From the NCBI GenBank assembly GCA_020636135.1, contig JACJYK010000002.1:825501-889500 (forward strand): a DNA stretch of 64,000 bases, in the 5' to 3' direction. The position numbers and the translations under genes are program-made. This document shows positions 44,548-53,842 of the stretch, piece after piece. Position 1 is the first letter of the stretch. Each line of letters opens with the position of its first letter. The notes under the pieces are model-generated. The model searched no databases. It saw only the letters and a list, made by a program, of their open reading frames with translations, and was not told where the DNA came from. Origin of the DNA: Lewinellaceae bacterium. Its GTDB lineage: Bacteria; Bacteroidota; Bacteroidia; Chitinophagales; Saprospiraceae.

Positions 44548-45813
44548 ATGAAAATTGATGTAATTGTCGGATTGCAGTGGGGAGACGAGGGGAAAGGAAA
44601 GATCGTTGACTACCTGGCTACGCAATACGACATGGTTTGCCGGTTTCAGGGTGGTCCTAACGCCGGCCACACCCTTAAGTTTGATGGAAAAAAATTTGTC
44701 CTGCACACCATCCCTTCCGGGATCTTCCGGTCTGATCTCCAGAACCTGATCGGCAATGGTGTTGTCATCGATCCCATCACACTGGAACGGGAGATAGCGG
44801 AATTGCAATCTACCGGATTGTCCTTTTTGGACCGGTTGTTCGTAGCTCATAAAGCGCACCTTATCCTGCCTACACATCGGTTATTGGATGCGGCCTCGGA
44901 AGCATCAAAAGGAGCAGCAAAAATTGGTTCAACCCTTCGTGGCATCGGTCCGACCTACATGGATAAGACCGGTCGCAATGGTCTGCGGGTTGGTGATGTG
45001 TTCGCTCCGGATTTTATGGATAAATATCGGGCGCTCAAAGAAAAGCATCTTCATCTGGCATCCATGTACCCAGCCATCGAGTTCAATCTGGAAGCGGAGG
45101 AGACCAAATGGTATGCGAGCCTGGAGTGCTTACGCAGTCTGCAGCATGTGGATGGCGAATATTTTGTAAACCAGGCCCTGGATGCCGGCAAACGCCTGCT
45201 CGCAGAAGGTGCTCAGGGAAGCATGCTGGACATTGACTTTGGCACCTATCCCTATGTGACTTCTTCCAATACCATCACAGCCGGCCTGTGCACCGGCCTG
45301 GGCGTGGCTCCCAAGCGCGTAGGCAAAGTTATCGGCATCACCAAGGCGTACTGTACCCGTGTAGGTTCCGGGCCTTTCCCGTCCGAATTGCACGGGGAAG
45401 AAGGTGAGGCACTGCGTGAAGCCGGCCATGAATTTGGCGCTACCACCGGACGTCCCCGCCGTTGTGGGTGGATCGACCTGCCTCAGCTGAAATACACCAT
45501 CATGCTGAATGGTGTCGATGAAATAGCCATCACCAAAGTGGATGTGCTGAACTCCTTTAATACACTGAAGGCTGCGACACACTACCAGATTAATGGCAAG
45601 GATACAGATGCCATTCCGTTCGAGATGGTGGATGGCGTGCCCCTGACGTATCGTGAATTTCCAGGTTGGCTGGAGGATACGGCGTCCTGTACCGAACGGG
45701 ATCAATTACCGGCAGCCTTGCAGGAATACCTGCTCTTTCTGGAACAAGAGCTCAAGACACCGATCAAATACATTTCCACCGGACCTGAACGGCAAAAGCT
45801 AATCGTTTCCTGA
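44548..45813 (+). CDS. purA: Adenylosuccinate synthase PurA
   Basis: PurA joins IMP and aspartate with GTP in the first committed step to AMP. The 421-residue protein has the N-terminal catalytic loop QWGDEGKGKIVD (residues 10-21) with the catalytic Asp, then GGPNAGHTL with the catalytic His. Later come RGIGPTYMDK, EGAQGSMLDIDFGTYPYVTSSNT and TTTGRPRRCGW-like sequence (ATTGRPRRCGWIDL). It is complete and should be active. Its stop codon touches the stop of the convergent methyltransferase gene with no base between. Confidence 0.97.
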   Translation: MKIDVIVGLQWGDEGKGKIVDYLATQYDMVCRFQGGPNAGHTLKFDGKKFVLHTIPSGIFRSDLQNLIGNGVVIDPITLEREIAELQSTGLSFLDRLFVAHKAHLILPTHRLLDAASEASKGAAKIGSTLRGIGPTYMDKTGRNGLRVGDVFAPDFMDKYRALKEKHLHLASMYPAIEFNLEAEETKWYASLECLRSLQHVDGEYFVNQALDAGKRLLAEGAQGSMLDIDFGTYPYVTSSNTITAGLCTGLGVAPKRVGKVIGITKAYCTRVGSGPFPSELHGEEGEALREAGHEFGATTGRPRRCGWIDLPQLKYTIMLNGVDEIAITKVDVLNSFNTLKAATHYQINGKDTDAIPFEMVDGVPLTYREFPGWLEDTASCTERDQLPAALQEYLLFLEQELKTPIKYISTGPERQKLIVS

Positions 45814-46533
45814 TTATTGATTCAAGCCCTCAGCCGGGTTGTGCGCCCGGATGATATACTGGTAGTCGAGAAAGCATTCATCCACGGATATATCCGTGTA
45901 CCCCGCGGCATACAAGTCATCTTCTATCTGGTATAATGGTACCCTTTCATTCCGTGGCACCGGGAGCGGAATTCGTTTCATCTTGTAATCTACGATCAGG
46001 ATAGTACCGTTGGGCTTTAAAGCTGTGCGTAAGTGCTTGAGGTATTCCAGGCGGTCAGGTAAGTAAGCTATCGTATTGACGATCAGGATGTCGTCAACCT
46101 CATCCGTTTCAAGATTAGGGTTATCCGGCTTAGCCAGCCGCATGTCGATTTGTTTTCTCAGGGTGGAATCGTAGTTGGGGAGGTTGATCAGCTCATCGAT
46201 GGTAGCCAGGGCAGCCGGATCAATATCTATGGCAATCACTTTCGCCCCGCGAGCCGGAATCAGTAACGTGAAGAATCCGGAACCTGCTCCGATATCGGCG
46301 ATGACCTTACCATCAATATCACCCAAAAAATCGAGTACTTTACCGGGTTTTTGCCAGGCCAGTCGACTGGATTCTGCAAAGTAACCCAGGATCTTTTCGG
46401 TGGAAGCCTCTACCGGTGATACCGAATCATCTTGGACCGTTTCCGTAGGTTCGGACTGCTCCTGCACGCGGTTGTGGCAGGAGGAAATGATAAGAATGAG
46501 GAATAACGGCCAGAGCTTCATGAAAGCGTTCAT
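45814..46533 (-). CDS. Lipoprotein with class I SAM-dependent methyltransferase domain
   Basis: The 239-residue protein starts with a lipoprotein signal: a hydrophobic stretch to IISSC with Cys19 as the acylated residue. A polar linker follows, then a class I methyltransferase fold: VIADIGAGSGFFTLLI (SAM loop), VIAIDIDPAAL (acidic residue for the ribose) and LKPNGTILIVDYKM. The SAM motifs look intact, yet the leader would take the domain out of the cytoplasm, where SAM is made. If the second Met (residue 5) were used, the lipobox would still be present. The substrate is unknown. It converges on purA with no gap. Confidence 0.75.
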   Translation of the reverse strand: MNAFMKLWPLFLILIISSCHNRVQEQSEPTETVQDDSVSPVEASTEKILGYFAESSRLAWQKPGKVLDFLGDIDGKVIADIGAGSGFFTLLIPARGAKVIAIDIDPAALATIDELINLPNYDSTLRKQIDMRLAKPDNPNLETDEVDDILIVNTIAYLPDRLEYLKHLRTALKPNGTILIVDYKMKRIPLPVPRNERVPLYQIEDDLYAAGYTDISVDECFLDYQYIIRAHNPAEGLNQ

Positions 46534-46636
46534 TAATGGACGAAATTAACGGTTTTTTTCAGATCCCTGTCGCCGTAAGGCAATCTTATATCCGGTGAAA
46601 TCTATTGCTCGTGCCAGCTATTGCGGAATGTCGCCA

Positions 46637-47632
46637 TCATGGCTTGTCCGGATTGATCTTCTCCCACTCGTGGCCGATGTGGAACAGGGCGTCGCCCTGA
46701 TGGACCACCGGAGTGTTGTTATGTCCAATGATGTACCCGCTTTTGTTGGCCCTCAGGAGCACCTCTTCCAAGCCATCTTTGTCCCTTAAAAAACCAAGCG
46801 GTTCTTGTTTTCGTACTTCGCAGCCGGAGGATTGGGTCCACATAAACAGGCCGGATTGCGAAGCGCGTGACCAGCTCGCCCGGATAACATGGATGATGTC
46901 GTGTGTGGTTTCCGGTGCTGTTCCGATCATTTCCAGGCGTTGAAGTACCCGCTGCATGCCTTCCATGCCTTTCTGAATAGCAAGGCCGTCCAGCCTTAAT
47001 GCTTCGCCTCCTTCATAAACGAGGATGGTCTTCCCCATCTCGAAACTTGTTTTGCGCAGTGATTTTGAGATCAATGGCTTTTGGATGATGAAAGGCGGGG
47101 CGAATACTTTGGCGATCTCAAAAGCATTGGGATCTTTGGTCGAATACCTTACCTGAGGGTAATTATAGAGCGTGCGTCCACCGGTATGAAAGTCCATGCC
47201 CACGTCGATCAGAGGGAGGACATTTTTAGTAAGCGTTGCGGCTACCCGGGAAGCCAGCGATCCACTGCTGATACCGGGAAACGCACGGTTGACATCCTTT
47301 CCATCCGGTACATCACGCGAGAAATTGATGAACCCATAGACATTGAGGACAGGGATGGCGATGATGGTACCTCGAAGCGGTTTTGCCAGGATTTTGTCAA
47401 AAACGACCCGGCGCACGATCTCAATGCCATTGATTTCGTCGCCATGGAGGCCGCCCATAACCAGTACGGTAGGGCCCGGTTTTTCACTTCGGTACACATG
47501 TGCTTTGATGGAAATCTGAGTGCCGGAAGGTAACCGCGCAACCGTCAGGCTGATGAGTTTGGACTCACCCGGTACGATGGTTTGTTTATTTAAAGTGATG
47601 ACTCCGTAATCAGCATTGTTCTCTTTCCACAT
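46637..47632 (-). CDS. Succinylglutamate desuccinylase/aspartoacylase-family hydrolase
   Basis: The family is a branch of zinc carboxypeptidases (M14-like) that cleave N-acyl amino acids or gamma-linked residues. The 331-residue protein shows the zinc ligands His63 and Glu66 in GGLHGDEINGIE and His149 in MDFHTGGRT. Conserved NVYGFINFSRDVPDGKDVNRAFPG lies between them and a C-terminal beta domain ends IIGHNNTPVVHQGDALFHI. It begins 24 bp after rimK on the same strand. That pairing suggests it removes, or processes substrates related to, the glutamates RimK adds, which is inference. No signal peptide is present. Confidence 0.85.
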   Translation of the reverse strand: MWKENNADYGVITLNKQTIVPGESKLISLTVARLPSGTQISIKAHVYRSEKPGPTVLVMGGLHGDEINGIEIVRRVVFDKILAKPLRGTIIAIPVLNVYGFINFSRDVPDGKDVNRAFPGISSGSLASRVAATLTKNVLPLIDVGMDFHTGGRTLYNYPQVRYSTKDPNAFEIAKVFAPPFIIQKPLISKSLRKTSFEMGKTILVYEGGEALRLDGLAIQKGMEGMQRVLQRLEMIGTAPETTHDIIHVIRASWSRASQSGLFMWTQSSGCEVRKQEPLGFLRDKDGLEEVLLRANKSGYIIGHNNTPVVHQGDALFHIGHEWEKINPDKP

Positions 47633-47656
47633 GGGTGTTAGGTTTCCACGATATGA

Positions 47657-48550
47657 TTAGTGCAGCGCCGTTTGCCTCCTCACTTCCCGCTCAACAAAAA
47701 GAATGATTTCATTCGCGATGTCTATACCGGTCGTGCCTTCAATGCCTTCGAGCCCCGGACTGGCATTGACCTCCAGGATGAGCGGACCACGCTGCGAACG
47801 AAGGATGTCGACTCCAGCCACCTTCAATCCCAGGATCTCGACCGCACGAAGGGCTAATACCGCTTCTTCCGGTTCGATGTGTATGATCTGACTGGTGGCG
47901 CCGCGGTGCAGGTTGGAGCGGAACTCACCCTCCCGGGCTTGTCTGCGCATGGTTGCAACAACCTCGCCATCAACAATAAAAACACGGATGTCCTCACCTT
48001 TTGCTTCTTTGATGAATTCCTGGATGATGATCTTTTCCCTTAATTTATTCAACGCTTCCACGATGGTTTCGGTGTTGATTGCATTCTCGGTCTTAATGAC
48101 GCCGATACCCTGTGTTGAATTTTGCATCTTGACAATAAGGGGATGCTTTCCCAGATGTTCCAGCAGGTATGGCAGCATCACCATATTGTTGGTAAGTAAG
48201 GTCTTTGGGATAGGAATGCCAGCTCCTGCCAGCAACTGGAGGCAGATCAGCTTGTCGCGGGCCTTCAGGAGTGCATCCGACCCAACCGTGGTGAATACCT
48301 TCTTCATCTCAAACTGCCGGATGATCGCTGCACCATAATCGGTTGCCGTGCTTCCGATGCGGGGAATGATGGCATCAAAATTACGGAGCGGCGCATTGTT
48401 GTAATAAACCTGGGGACTGCCGTCTTCGATGATCAGGTCACAAAAGAGGTGATCGACCACTCGGATGAAATGGCCCCGTTTCCGACCAGCTACCAGCAGG
48501 CTGTGCGTCGAATACAATGCCGGATTTCGGGATAGGATCAAGATATTCAT
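47657..48550 (-). CDS. rimK: RimK-family alpha-L-glutamate ligase
   Basis: RimK is an ATP-grasp ligase that adds glutamate residues to the C-terminus of ribosomal protein S6. The 297-residue product has the N-terminal preATP-grasp part (MNILILSRNPALYSTHSL), DAIIPRIGSTATDYGAAI and KARDKLICLQLLA. The ATP-grasp core follows: PLIVKMQNSTQGIGV, IIQEFIKEAKGEDIRVFIVDG, the Mg site ILEVNASPGLEGIE and the C-terminal TGIDIANEII. Length and motifs are those of RimK. The downstream AstE-type hydrolase is likely cotranscribed. Confidence 0.92.
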   Translation of the reverse strand: MNILILSRNPALYSTHSLLVAGRKRGHFIRVVDHLFCDLIIEDGSPQVYYNNAPLRNFDAIIPRIGSTATDYGAAIIRQFEMKKVFTTVGSDALLKARDKLICLQLLAGAGIPIPKTLLTNNMVMLPYLLEHLGKHPLIVKMQNSTQGIGVIKTENAINTETIVEALNKLREKIIIQEFIKEAKGEDIRVFIVDGEVVATMRRQAREGEFRSNLHRGATSQIIHIEPEEAVLALRAVEILGLKVAGVDILRSQRGPLILEVNASPGLEGIEGTTGIDIANEIILFVEREVRRQTALH

Positions 48551-48650
48551 CGGCGTCTAAGATAAGCATCTGGTTAATAGATTTCAGATATTAGATTCTA
48601 GATGCTAGCTTTGGCATGGCCGGTTCCCTAATGGATTCGACCAGAGGCAT

Positions 48651-49949
48651 ATGGAGAATTCTCAGGTGGTACAACTCAATGATAAGCGGGTCATCCGCGG
48701 ATGGGCATTTTTCGATTGGGCTAATTCTGCCTACGCGCTGGTGATCACCGCTGCGATCTTTCCGGCTTACTACCTGCAGGTGACCCAAAGTGAATTATCC
48801 ATTGGCCATCAATCCATCAGCAACAGCTCGCTGTACGCCTATGCCATCTCAGTCGCGTATTTGTGCATTGCCTTTCTGAACCCACTGTTATCCGGGATTG
48901 CCGACTACAGCGGGCGGAGAAAGCGATTCCTGAAATTTTTCACCTACCTGGGTTCTACATCCTGCATCATGTTATTTTTCTTTCAGGGTATGGATCAGCT
49001 GTGGTGGGGCACCACCTTTTTTATCATGGCCACGATCGGGTTTGCCGGAGCGCTGGTTTTTTACAATGCATATCTGCCGGTGATCGCCAGTGAAGATCGC
49101 TACGATGACGTCAGTGCCCAGGGCTTTGCCTATGGCTACATTGGGTCTGTCCTGCTTTTAATCGTCAATTTGCTGATGATCATCAAGCCGGAATGGTTCG
49201 GGCTTCCGGAAGGCAGCCTGGCACCACGTATCTCCTTCGTTATGGTTGGCTTGTGGTGGTTGGGTTTTTCCCAGATTACCTTTCGGCGCTTGCCGATGGA
49301 TCAGCCATCAGGACAGATCGGTCAGCTGCTGCAGCATGGCTTTCGGCAAATTCGGGACGTTTGGAAGCGCTTACGGCACCAGAAATACATCAAGCGGTTT
49401 CTCTTTGCCTTCTTCTGCTACAGCGCCGGCGTGCAGACCGTACTCTATATGGCTGCCACATTCGCAGAAAAAGAGCTGCAGTTCGGTTCCCAGGATCTGA
49501 TCATTATTATCCTGATACTGCAACTGGTGGCAATCGGCGGGGCGTACCTCTTTGCCTTTATGTCCGACCGGGTTGGGAATAAACTGGCTTTGAGCACCAT
49601 GTTGATATTGTGGATTTCAATTTGCATCGTAGCTTATTTTGTACAGGAGAAGGTCCAATTTTACGCGGTTGCCGCCGCCGTCGGTATGGTTATGGGAGGA
49701 ATCCAGTCCCTGAGTCGCTCAACCTACTCCAAGATGATCGATGACAATGAAGGTGACCTGAACTCCTATTTCAGCTTTTACGATGTCCTGGAGAAAATAG
49801 CTATCGTCCTCGGGACCTTCAGTTTCGGCTTTGTCGAACAGATTACCGGAGGTATGCGCAACAGTGTACTGGTGCTGGCACTGTACTTTATCTTTGGCCT
49901 GATTATCCTGAGCAGCGTAGACATTAAGCGATTTGTAGCCAAAAGCTGA
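48651..49949 (+). CDS. MFS transporter, Atg22-like (UMF1) family
   Basis: The 432-residue integral membrane protein has about twelve hydrophobic segments. It opens with the family signature IRGWAFFDWANSAYALVITAAIFPAYY and contains ADYSGRRKRFLKFF after the second pair of helices, the MFS loop in this family. The second half includes MGGIQSLSRSTYSKMI, another conserved block. Yeast Atg22 exports amino acids from the vacuole; bacterial substrates are not established. It is divergent from rimK and converges on the rhamnosidase gene 14 bp away. Confidence 0.88.
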   Translation: MENSQVVQLNDKRVIRGWAFFDWANSAYALVITAAIFPAYYLQVTQSELSIGHQSISNSSLYAYAISVAYLCIAFLNPLLSGIADYSGRRKRFLKFFTYLGSTSCIMLFFFQGMDQLWWGTTFFIMATIGFAGALVFYNAYLPVIASEDRYDDVSAQGFAYGYIGSVLLLIVNLLMIIKPEWFGLPEGSLAPRISFVMVGLWWLGFSQITFRRLPMDQPSGQIGQLLQHGFRQIRDVWKRLRHQKYIKRFLFAFFCYSAGVQTVLYMAATFAEKELQFGSQDLIIIILILQLVAIGGAYLFAFMSDRVGNKLALSTMLILWISICIVAYFVQEKVQFYAVAAAVGMVMGGIQSLSRSTYSKMIDDNEGDLNSYFSFYDVLEKIAIVLGTFSFGFVEQITGGMRNSVLVLALYFIFGLIILSSVDIKRFVAKS

Positions 49950-49963
49950 GACTGGCAACCGGA

Positions 49964-52171
49964 TTAAAAATTAACATCAATTTTATGCACCCCGCTCGTT
50001 AGGGATATCTTGGGTGGTGATACCTTCTGATTATCTACCGATATGCTTTCAACGTTCTCACTGACCACGAATAAACCTTTGGTGTTGGCGGGTATGGAAA
50101 TGACATAGGTTTTGCCATTTTGATGTCTGGCAAAGGATGCTTTCACCGTGCCACGAGACGTTGGTACCTCGATGATACTGGTAGTGAGGTCGCTCATCCT
50201 GGGCTCGATCCGGACCGTTTCAAATCCGGGAGTCTCCGGCCGTATGCCCCACATATACCGGGCAATGATGTTAGCTGGAGCCGTCCCCCAGGCATGGTTC
50301 CAGTCGGCATTAGGCTTGTATTTCAGGTCCCAGGCTTCCAGAGTCATGGTTGAACCCAATTGGGTCATATGCCACCAACCCCGATCCGATGTGTTGCGCA
50401 TGATATTCAACGCATACTGATCCTCATCTGCCTGGTAGAGTCCTTCGAGTAAATATTGCGCTCCGTATACGCTGCAGGCCAGCCCCCTTTTCTTAATGAA
50501 ATTGACCACGGAAGCAATGTGTTCTGCAGGAACCAGGCCAAATGCCAGGGGCATCATATTGCTGTGCAGGGAAGCATGATGTGATCCGGCGCCGTCAACA
50601 TATACCCCGCGAAGGGTATCAAAAAGATTGGAGTTGATCGCAAAGCGCACTTGTACTACCCGGTCATGGAATTGTTCTGCTTCTTCCGATTTACCCAATA
50701 CCCGGGCGAATATTTCCAGGATCTCCAGATTCCGGAAATAGAAAGCATTGACTACCGTGTTTACGGGCACCATGTCATATCCATCACGTTCTCCCTGAGT
50801 CTTGGCTAATGGCCAGTCGGTATCTTTCTGTGCAGGAGGCCAGTCAACGATATCCTGCAGGCGCATGGTCGTATCTTCAAAACCCAGGGATGCCATAAAT
50901 GTGCCGTTAACCTGAGGCGACTGACTGGAAATCAATCCATCCGGACCCGCCAGATCCACCAGGCATTTCTTTTTGAGCTCATCATAGTAGCGAAGGATCA
51001 ACCGGGTGTTGCCTGTGTACATGTAATCTTCATAAACCATCATCGCCATGTGCAATTGCCATTCGGTGGGCCAGGTAGGATGGTCCATCAAATACGCAAT
51101 CGTAAGTCGTGCCAGTGAATATTCACGATCTACCTGGTAGTGCGAAAGTTGGTTGATGTAGGCGTCAGCTTCGTAAGGGATGCGCTCGCGGTCCCCATCT
51201 ACATAGATGCCTGCAAATGACGTACCCTCAATGGTATACTTGCAGAGGTCCCAAACTTTGTTCAGCGTCGTATCCGAACTTTTAAAACTGCTGCTGGCTG
51301 GGTCAAAGTCGTAGTAAACAGCACGCTGCCGGACCATATGGGGCAGGATAGGTATCTTGCAGTTTTCAATTTCCACATACCGGAAAGGCATGACAACACC
51401 AACGGAATCAGGAAGGTGGATGGCATGAGTGCCGGTGTTCCGCGGATCCGGAGGCAGTTGAAGGATGAAATTGGAGGTGGGTTTACCTACCGGCAACTGA
51501 ATCAGCTGATAGCGGACACTGCCGGGTGGCTCACGGTCAATGCGACCGCTTTTATCCAGCTTTTCACCCAGTCTGATGGTCAGCGTGTCGTTCTCCTCCA
51601 CCGGATAATACAAAGCCAGGGTGCCGAAGGCATCTTTGCCGAAATCAATGAAATAATGGTCCGACTCAATCGCTTGCAATTCGACAGGAGCGTTGAGTCT
51701 AATGCGCAGCCCCTCATAGCTGGTGGAGCCGTAATCGCCCATGGTAAAGCGTTGGACCGGGGAATATTCGGTTGGAATTCCTGCCACATCCCACAACCTC
51801 ATCTGCCAATAGTAGGTTTGGCCTGGTAAGAGTGGTTTGCCGGCATAGACAATATTCGTTGAGGCGGGGCTTTTAACCTTGCCACTATCCCACAAGTCAC
51901 CATTTTGCCGGGATAATTCGGGCTCCGAAGAAGCGACCCATACCTGGTAAGCACTCTGCGTATTGGATTCTACAGGCACCTGCCAACTGAAAACGGGAAG
52001 AGAATCGCCGGTCAGTCCCCATTCCGGGTGTCGCATACCACTGACGGTCATTCCGGCATCATAGGCCGTGACTGGGAATGGCACAGGAATAACTTCCTCC
52101 TCGGGCTGGGGTTGGCAGCCCAAAAACAGTAGTATGCCTGTCAGGGTAGCTAACGTTTTGGCGAAATTCAT
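49964..52171 (-). CDS. Alpha-L-rhamnosidase lipoprotein (GH78)
   Basis: GH78 enzymes release terminal L-rhamnose from plant or bacterial glycans. The product has a lipobox LFLGC (Cys19) when started at the ATG at 52171; an ATG at 52222 directly after the upstream stop would add 17 residues and spoil the leader. An N-terminal beta region (PVFSWQVP, QTYYWQMRLWD) is followed by the catalytic alpha/alpha barrel with YVDGDRERIPYEADAYINQLSHY, the GH78 general-acid region. A C-terminal beta domain carries GTAPANIIARYMWGIRPETPGFETVRIEP. Surface or periplasmic location is likely. Confidence 0.88.
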   Translation of the reverse strand: MNFAKTLATLTGILLFLGCQPQPEEEVIPVPFPVTAYDAGMTVSGMRHPEWGLTGDSLPVFSWQVPVESNTQSAYQVWVASSEPELSRQNGDLWDSGKVKSPASTNIVYAGKPLLPGQTYYWQMRLWDVAGIPTEYSPVQRFTMGDYGSTSYEGLRIRLNAPVELQAIESDHYFIDFGKDAFGTLALYYPVEENDTLTIRLGEKLDKSGRIDREPPGSVRYQLIQLPVGKPTSNFILQLPPDPRNTGTHAIHLPDSVGVVMPFRYVEIENCKIPILPHMVRQRAVYYDFDPASSSFKSSDTTLNKVWDLCKYTIEGTSFAGIYVDGDRERIPYEADAYINQLSHYQVDREYSLARLTIAYLMDHPTWPTEWQLHMAMMVYEDYMYTGNTRLILRYYDELKKKCLVDLAGPDGLISSQSPQVNGTFMASLGFEDTTMRLQDIVDWPPAQKDTDWPLAKTQGERDGYDMVPVNTVVNAFYFRNLEILEIFARVLGKSEEAEQFHDRVVQVRFAINSNLFDTLRGVYVDGAGSHHASLHSNMMPLAFGLVPAEHIASVVNFIKKRGLACSVYGAQYLLEGLYQADEDQYALNIMRNTSDRGWWHMTQLGSTMTLEAWDLKYKPNADWNHAWGTAPANIIARYMWGIRPETPGFETVRIEPRMSDLTTSIIEVPTSRGTVKASFARHQNGKTYVISIPANTKGLFVVSENVESISVDNQKVSPPKISLTSGVHKIDVNF

Positions 52172-52222
52172 GTTGGTAATTCGTTTTATCGGGGGGGACA
52201 ATTTGAAAAAAGGTTCTACCAT

Positions 52223-53740
52223 TTATTCCTTTCGTTCATAACAACCGATGTCCGGCATGTTGTCCCGTGGCTGATCATCAATGTCCGCTGTAATTCCCGG
52301 TAACGGTTTTGCTTTGTCCTGGGCAATAGACAAGGTATCCAGTTGGTATTGAGCCATGTCAATGTTTACAAAGAGGGGGTCGGTGTATTCTTTATTTTCA
52401 ACGCAATCCCGGCATTGGGACAGGAAGTTGGGATAATCATCCAGGAGATCTTTTACCCGGACAACACAATTTGCAAACATGACTTCCCATGCGAATGGTT
52501 CCTTGCCACTGGTCGCATCGACCATGTTCAGTTCATCGGTGCCTGAACCGGTGATGATGCAATTGCGCCAGCTAGCAATGAGGCGGTAGATTGTGACGGA
52601 GGAACAGTCGTCATTCAGACAACGAAAATTATCCATGTACACGCCATCTGTCGTGTTGCCATAGGAAGCGATGGTGCAGTAGTCAAACTGGTAGTTGCCA
52701 CCATAGGTGAATGCTACAGACTGGGCGCCCTGATTGTAGAAAAGCGAATTGGTAGCCTGAATCGAGGACCGTTCACCCAACAGACCTACGTTAGCGTTGT
52801 TGTAAATACGCACGTTGGCCAGGGTCAGGCTGGAGGCAGAATCAGCACGTATGCCTACGATGGAGTTTTTTATGGTTGTGTACTTGAATACATTGCCTTT
52901 ACTGCCGGCGCCGAGCCGGATGCCTCCCCACTGACCAGGGACATCAGCAAATTCCGGTTCCAGGCGATCTCCCTGGATGATGACCGGCTCATCGACCGTG
53001 CCTTCACTCACGATCCTGCCTTGTGATAAAGTCCAGATAAGGCCGTCATTATAGATCCCCAGATCATTCCGGGCAATACCTCCGTGTACATAGATGCGGG
53101 TCCCTGCCGGCAGGTGCAGGGTACAGCTGTCGATGAACAGGGCGCCATAGAGGACGTAGGGCCTCGGATCATCCCAGCTCTCCTGCTCCAGATTACAGGA
53201 TAATACGGCTAATTTACCCTTGAACTGGTTGTTGGGAATGTAATTGGCATTTTGCCCCCAGGCTTCCAGTATGACCGTTTGCTGATTGCCGTTGGTCTCA
53301 ATCTGAAGAGACTCATCGATGATAAAGGGACTTACTGAAAATGGTTCATCGGGGTCAATGGTCACCTCGACAAATACCCAGATGCTATCTTTAGGCCAGA
53401 TCTCCACATTTTCTGCGATGCCGTCCGGATAGGAGACGCCGTCCACATTGATCCTGAATTTACTGGCATCTCCCCGCTCCAGGGCTATGCGGCTGATACG
53501 GACAAATTGATCGTAGGGATTCCGGATACGGATCGATCTGGTAGCGCTGCCTACGTCGGTGAATACGGTGTCAAAACGCAGCGTATCTTTCGAGAATGAC
53601 AGGAGGGCATCGTTGTGGGTATAATAGTCGATCTTAAAACATCCACTGCTCCACCAGGCCAGGATAATGGCAGATACCAATAGCAAAAGAAACCTTGTCA
53701 GGGTCAGGGGTGTCCGTAGATGATGTCTCTGAAAATCCAT
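52223..53740 (-). CDS. Lipoprotein with right-handed parallel beta-helix
   Basis: The 505-residue protein has a long leader ending SSGC (Cys34). Residues ~45-160 resemble an Ig-like choice-of-anchor domain (LRFDTVFTDVGSATRSIRIRNP). The middle (about 200-400) has short repeated strands with Asn/Gly turns (YNDGLIWTLSQGRI, SLTLANVRIYNNANVGLLG, SIQATNSLFYNQG), the mark of a parallel beta-helix as in polysaccharide-binding or -cleaving proteins. The C-terminus ends DIGCYERKE, common in this Bacteroidota family. No catalytic residues can be named. Its stop TAA abuts the ATG at 52222, so it is probably in one operon with the rhamnosidase. Confidence 0.7.
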   Translation of the reverse strand: MDFQRHHLRTPLTLTRFLLLLVSAIILAWWSSGCFKIDYYTHNDALLSFSKDTLRFDTVFTDVGSATRSIRIRNPYDQFVRISRIALERGDASKFRINVDGVSYPDGIAENVEIWPKDSIWVFVEVTIDPDEPFSVSPFIIDESLQIETNGNQQTVILEAWGQNANYIPNNQFKGKLAVLSCNLEQESWDDPRPYVLYGALFIDSCTLHLPAGTRIYVHGGIARNDLGIYNDGLIWTLSQGRIVSEGTVDEPVIIQGDRLEPEFADVPGQWGGIRLGAGSKGNVFKYTTIKNSIVGIRADSASSLTLANVRIYNNANVGLLGERSSIQATNSLFYNQGAQSVAFTYGGNYQFDYCTIASYGNTTDGVYMDNFRCLNDDCSSVTIYRLIASWRNCIITGSGTDELNMVDATSGKEPFAWEVMFANCVVRVKDLLDDYPNFLSQCRDCVENKEYTDPLFVNIDMAQYQLDTLSIAQDKAKPLPGITADIDDQPRDNMPDIGCYERKE

Positions 53741-53842
53741 TCCGGCTTGAAATCACTGCAAAATAAACGTTTAATTCAGAAGTAGTGGTATTGGCGTGTA
53801 CACGTGTCGAGGTGTTTTCGGATTTTAGAACACACTTGTTTG

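Noticed and set aside
48570..48605. AGAT/TAGAT-rich repeated tract upstream of the Atg22-like gene
   Set aside because: Low-complexity spacer sequence with no regular unit or recognisable site.
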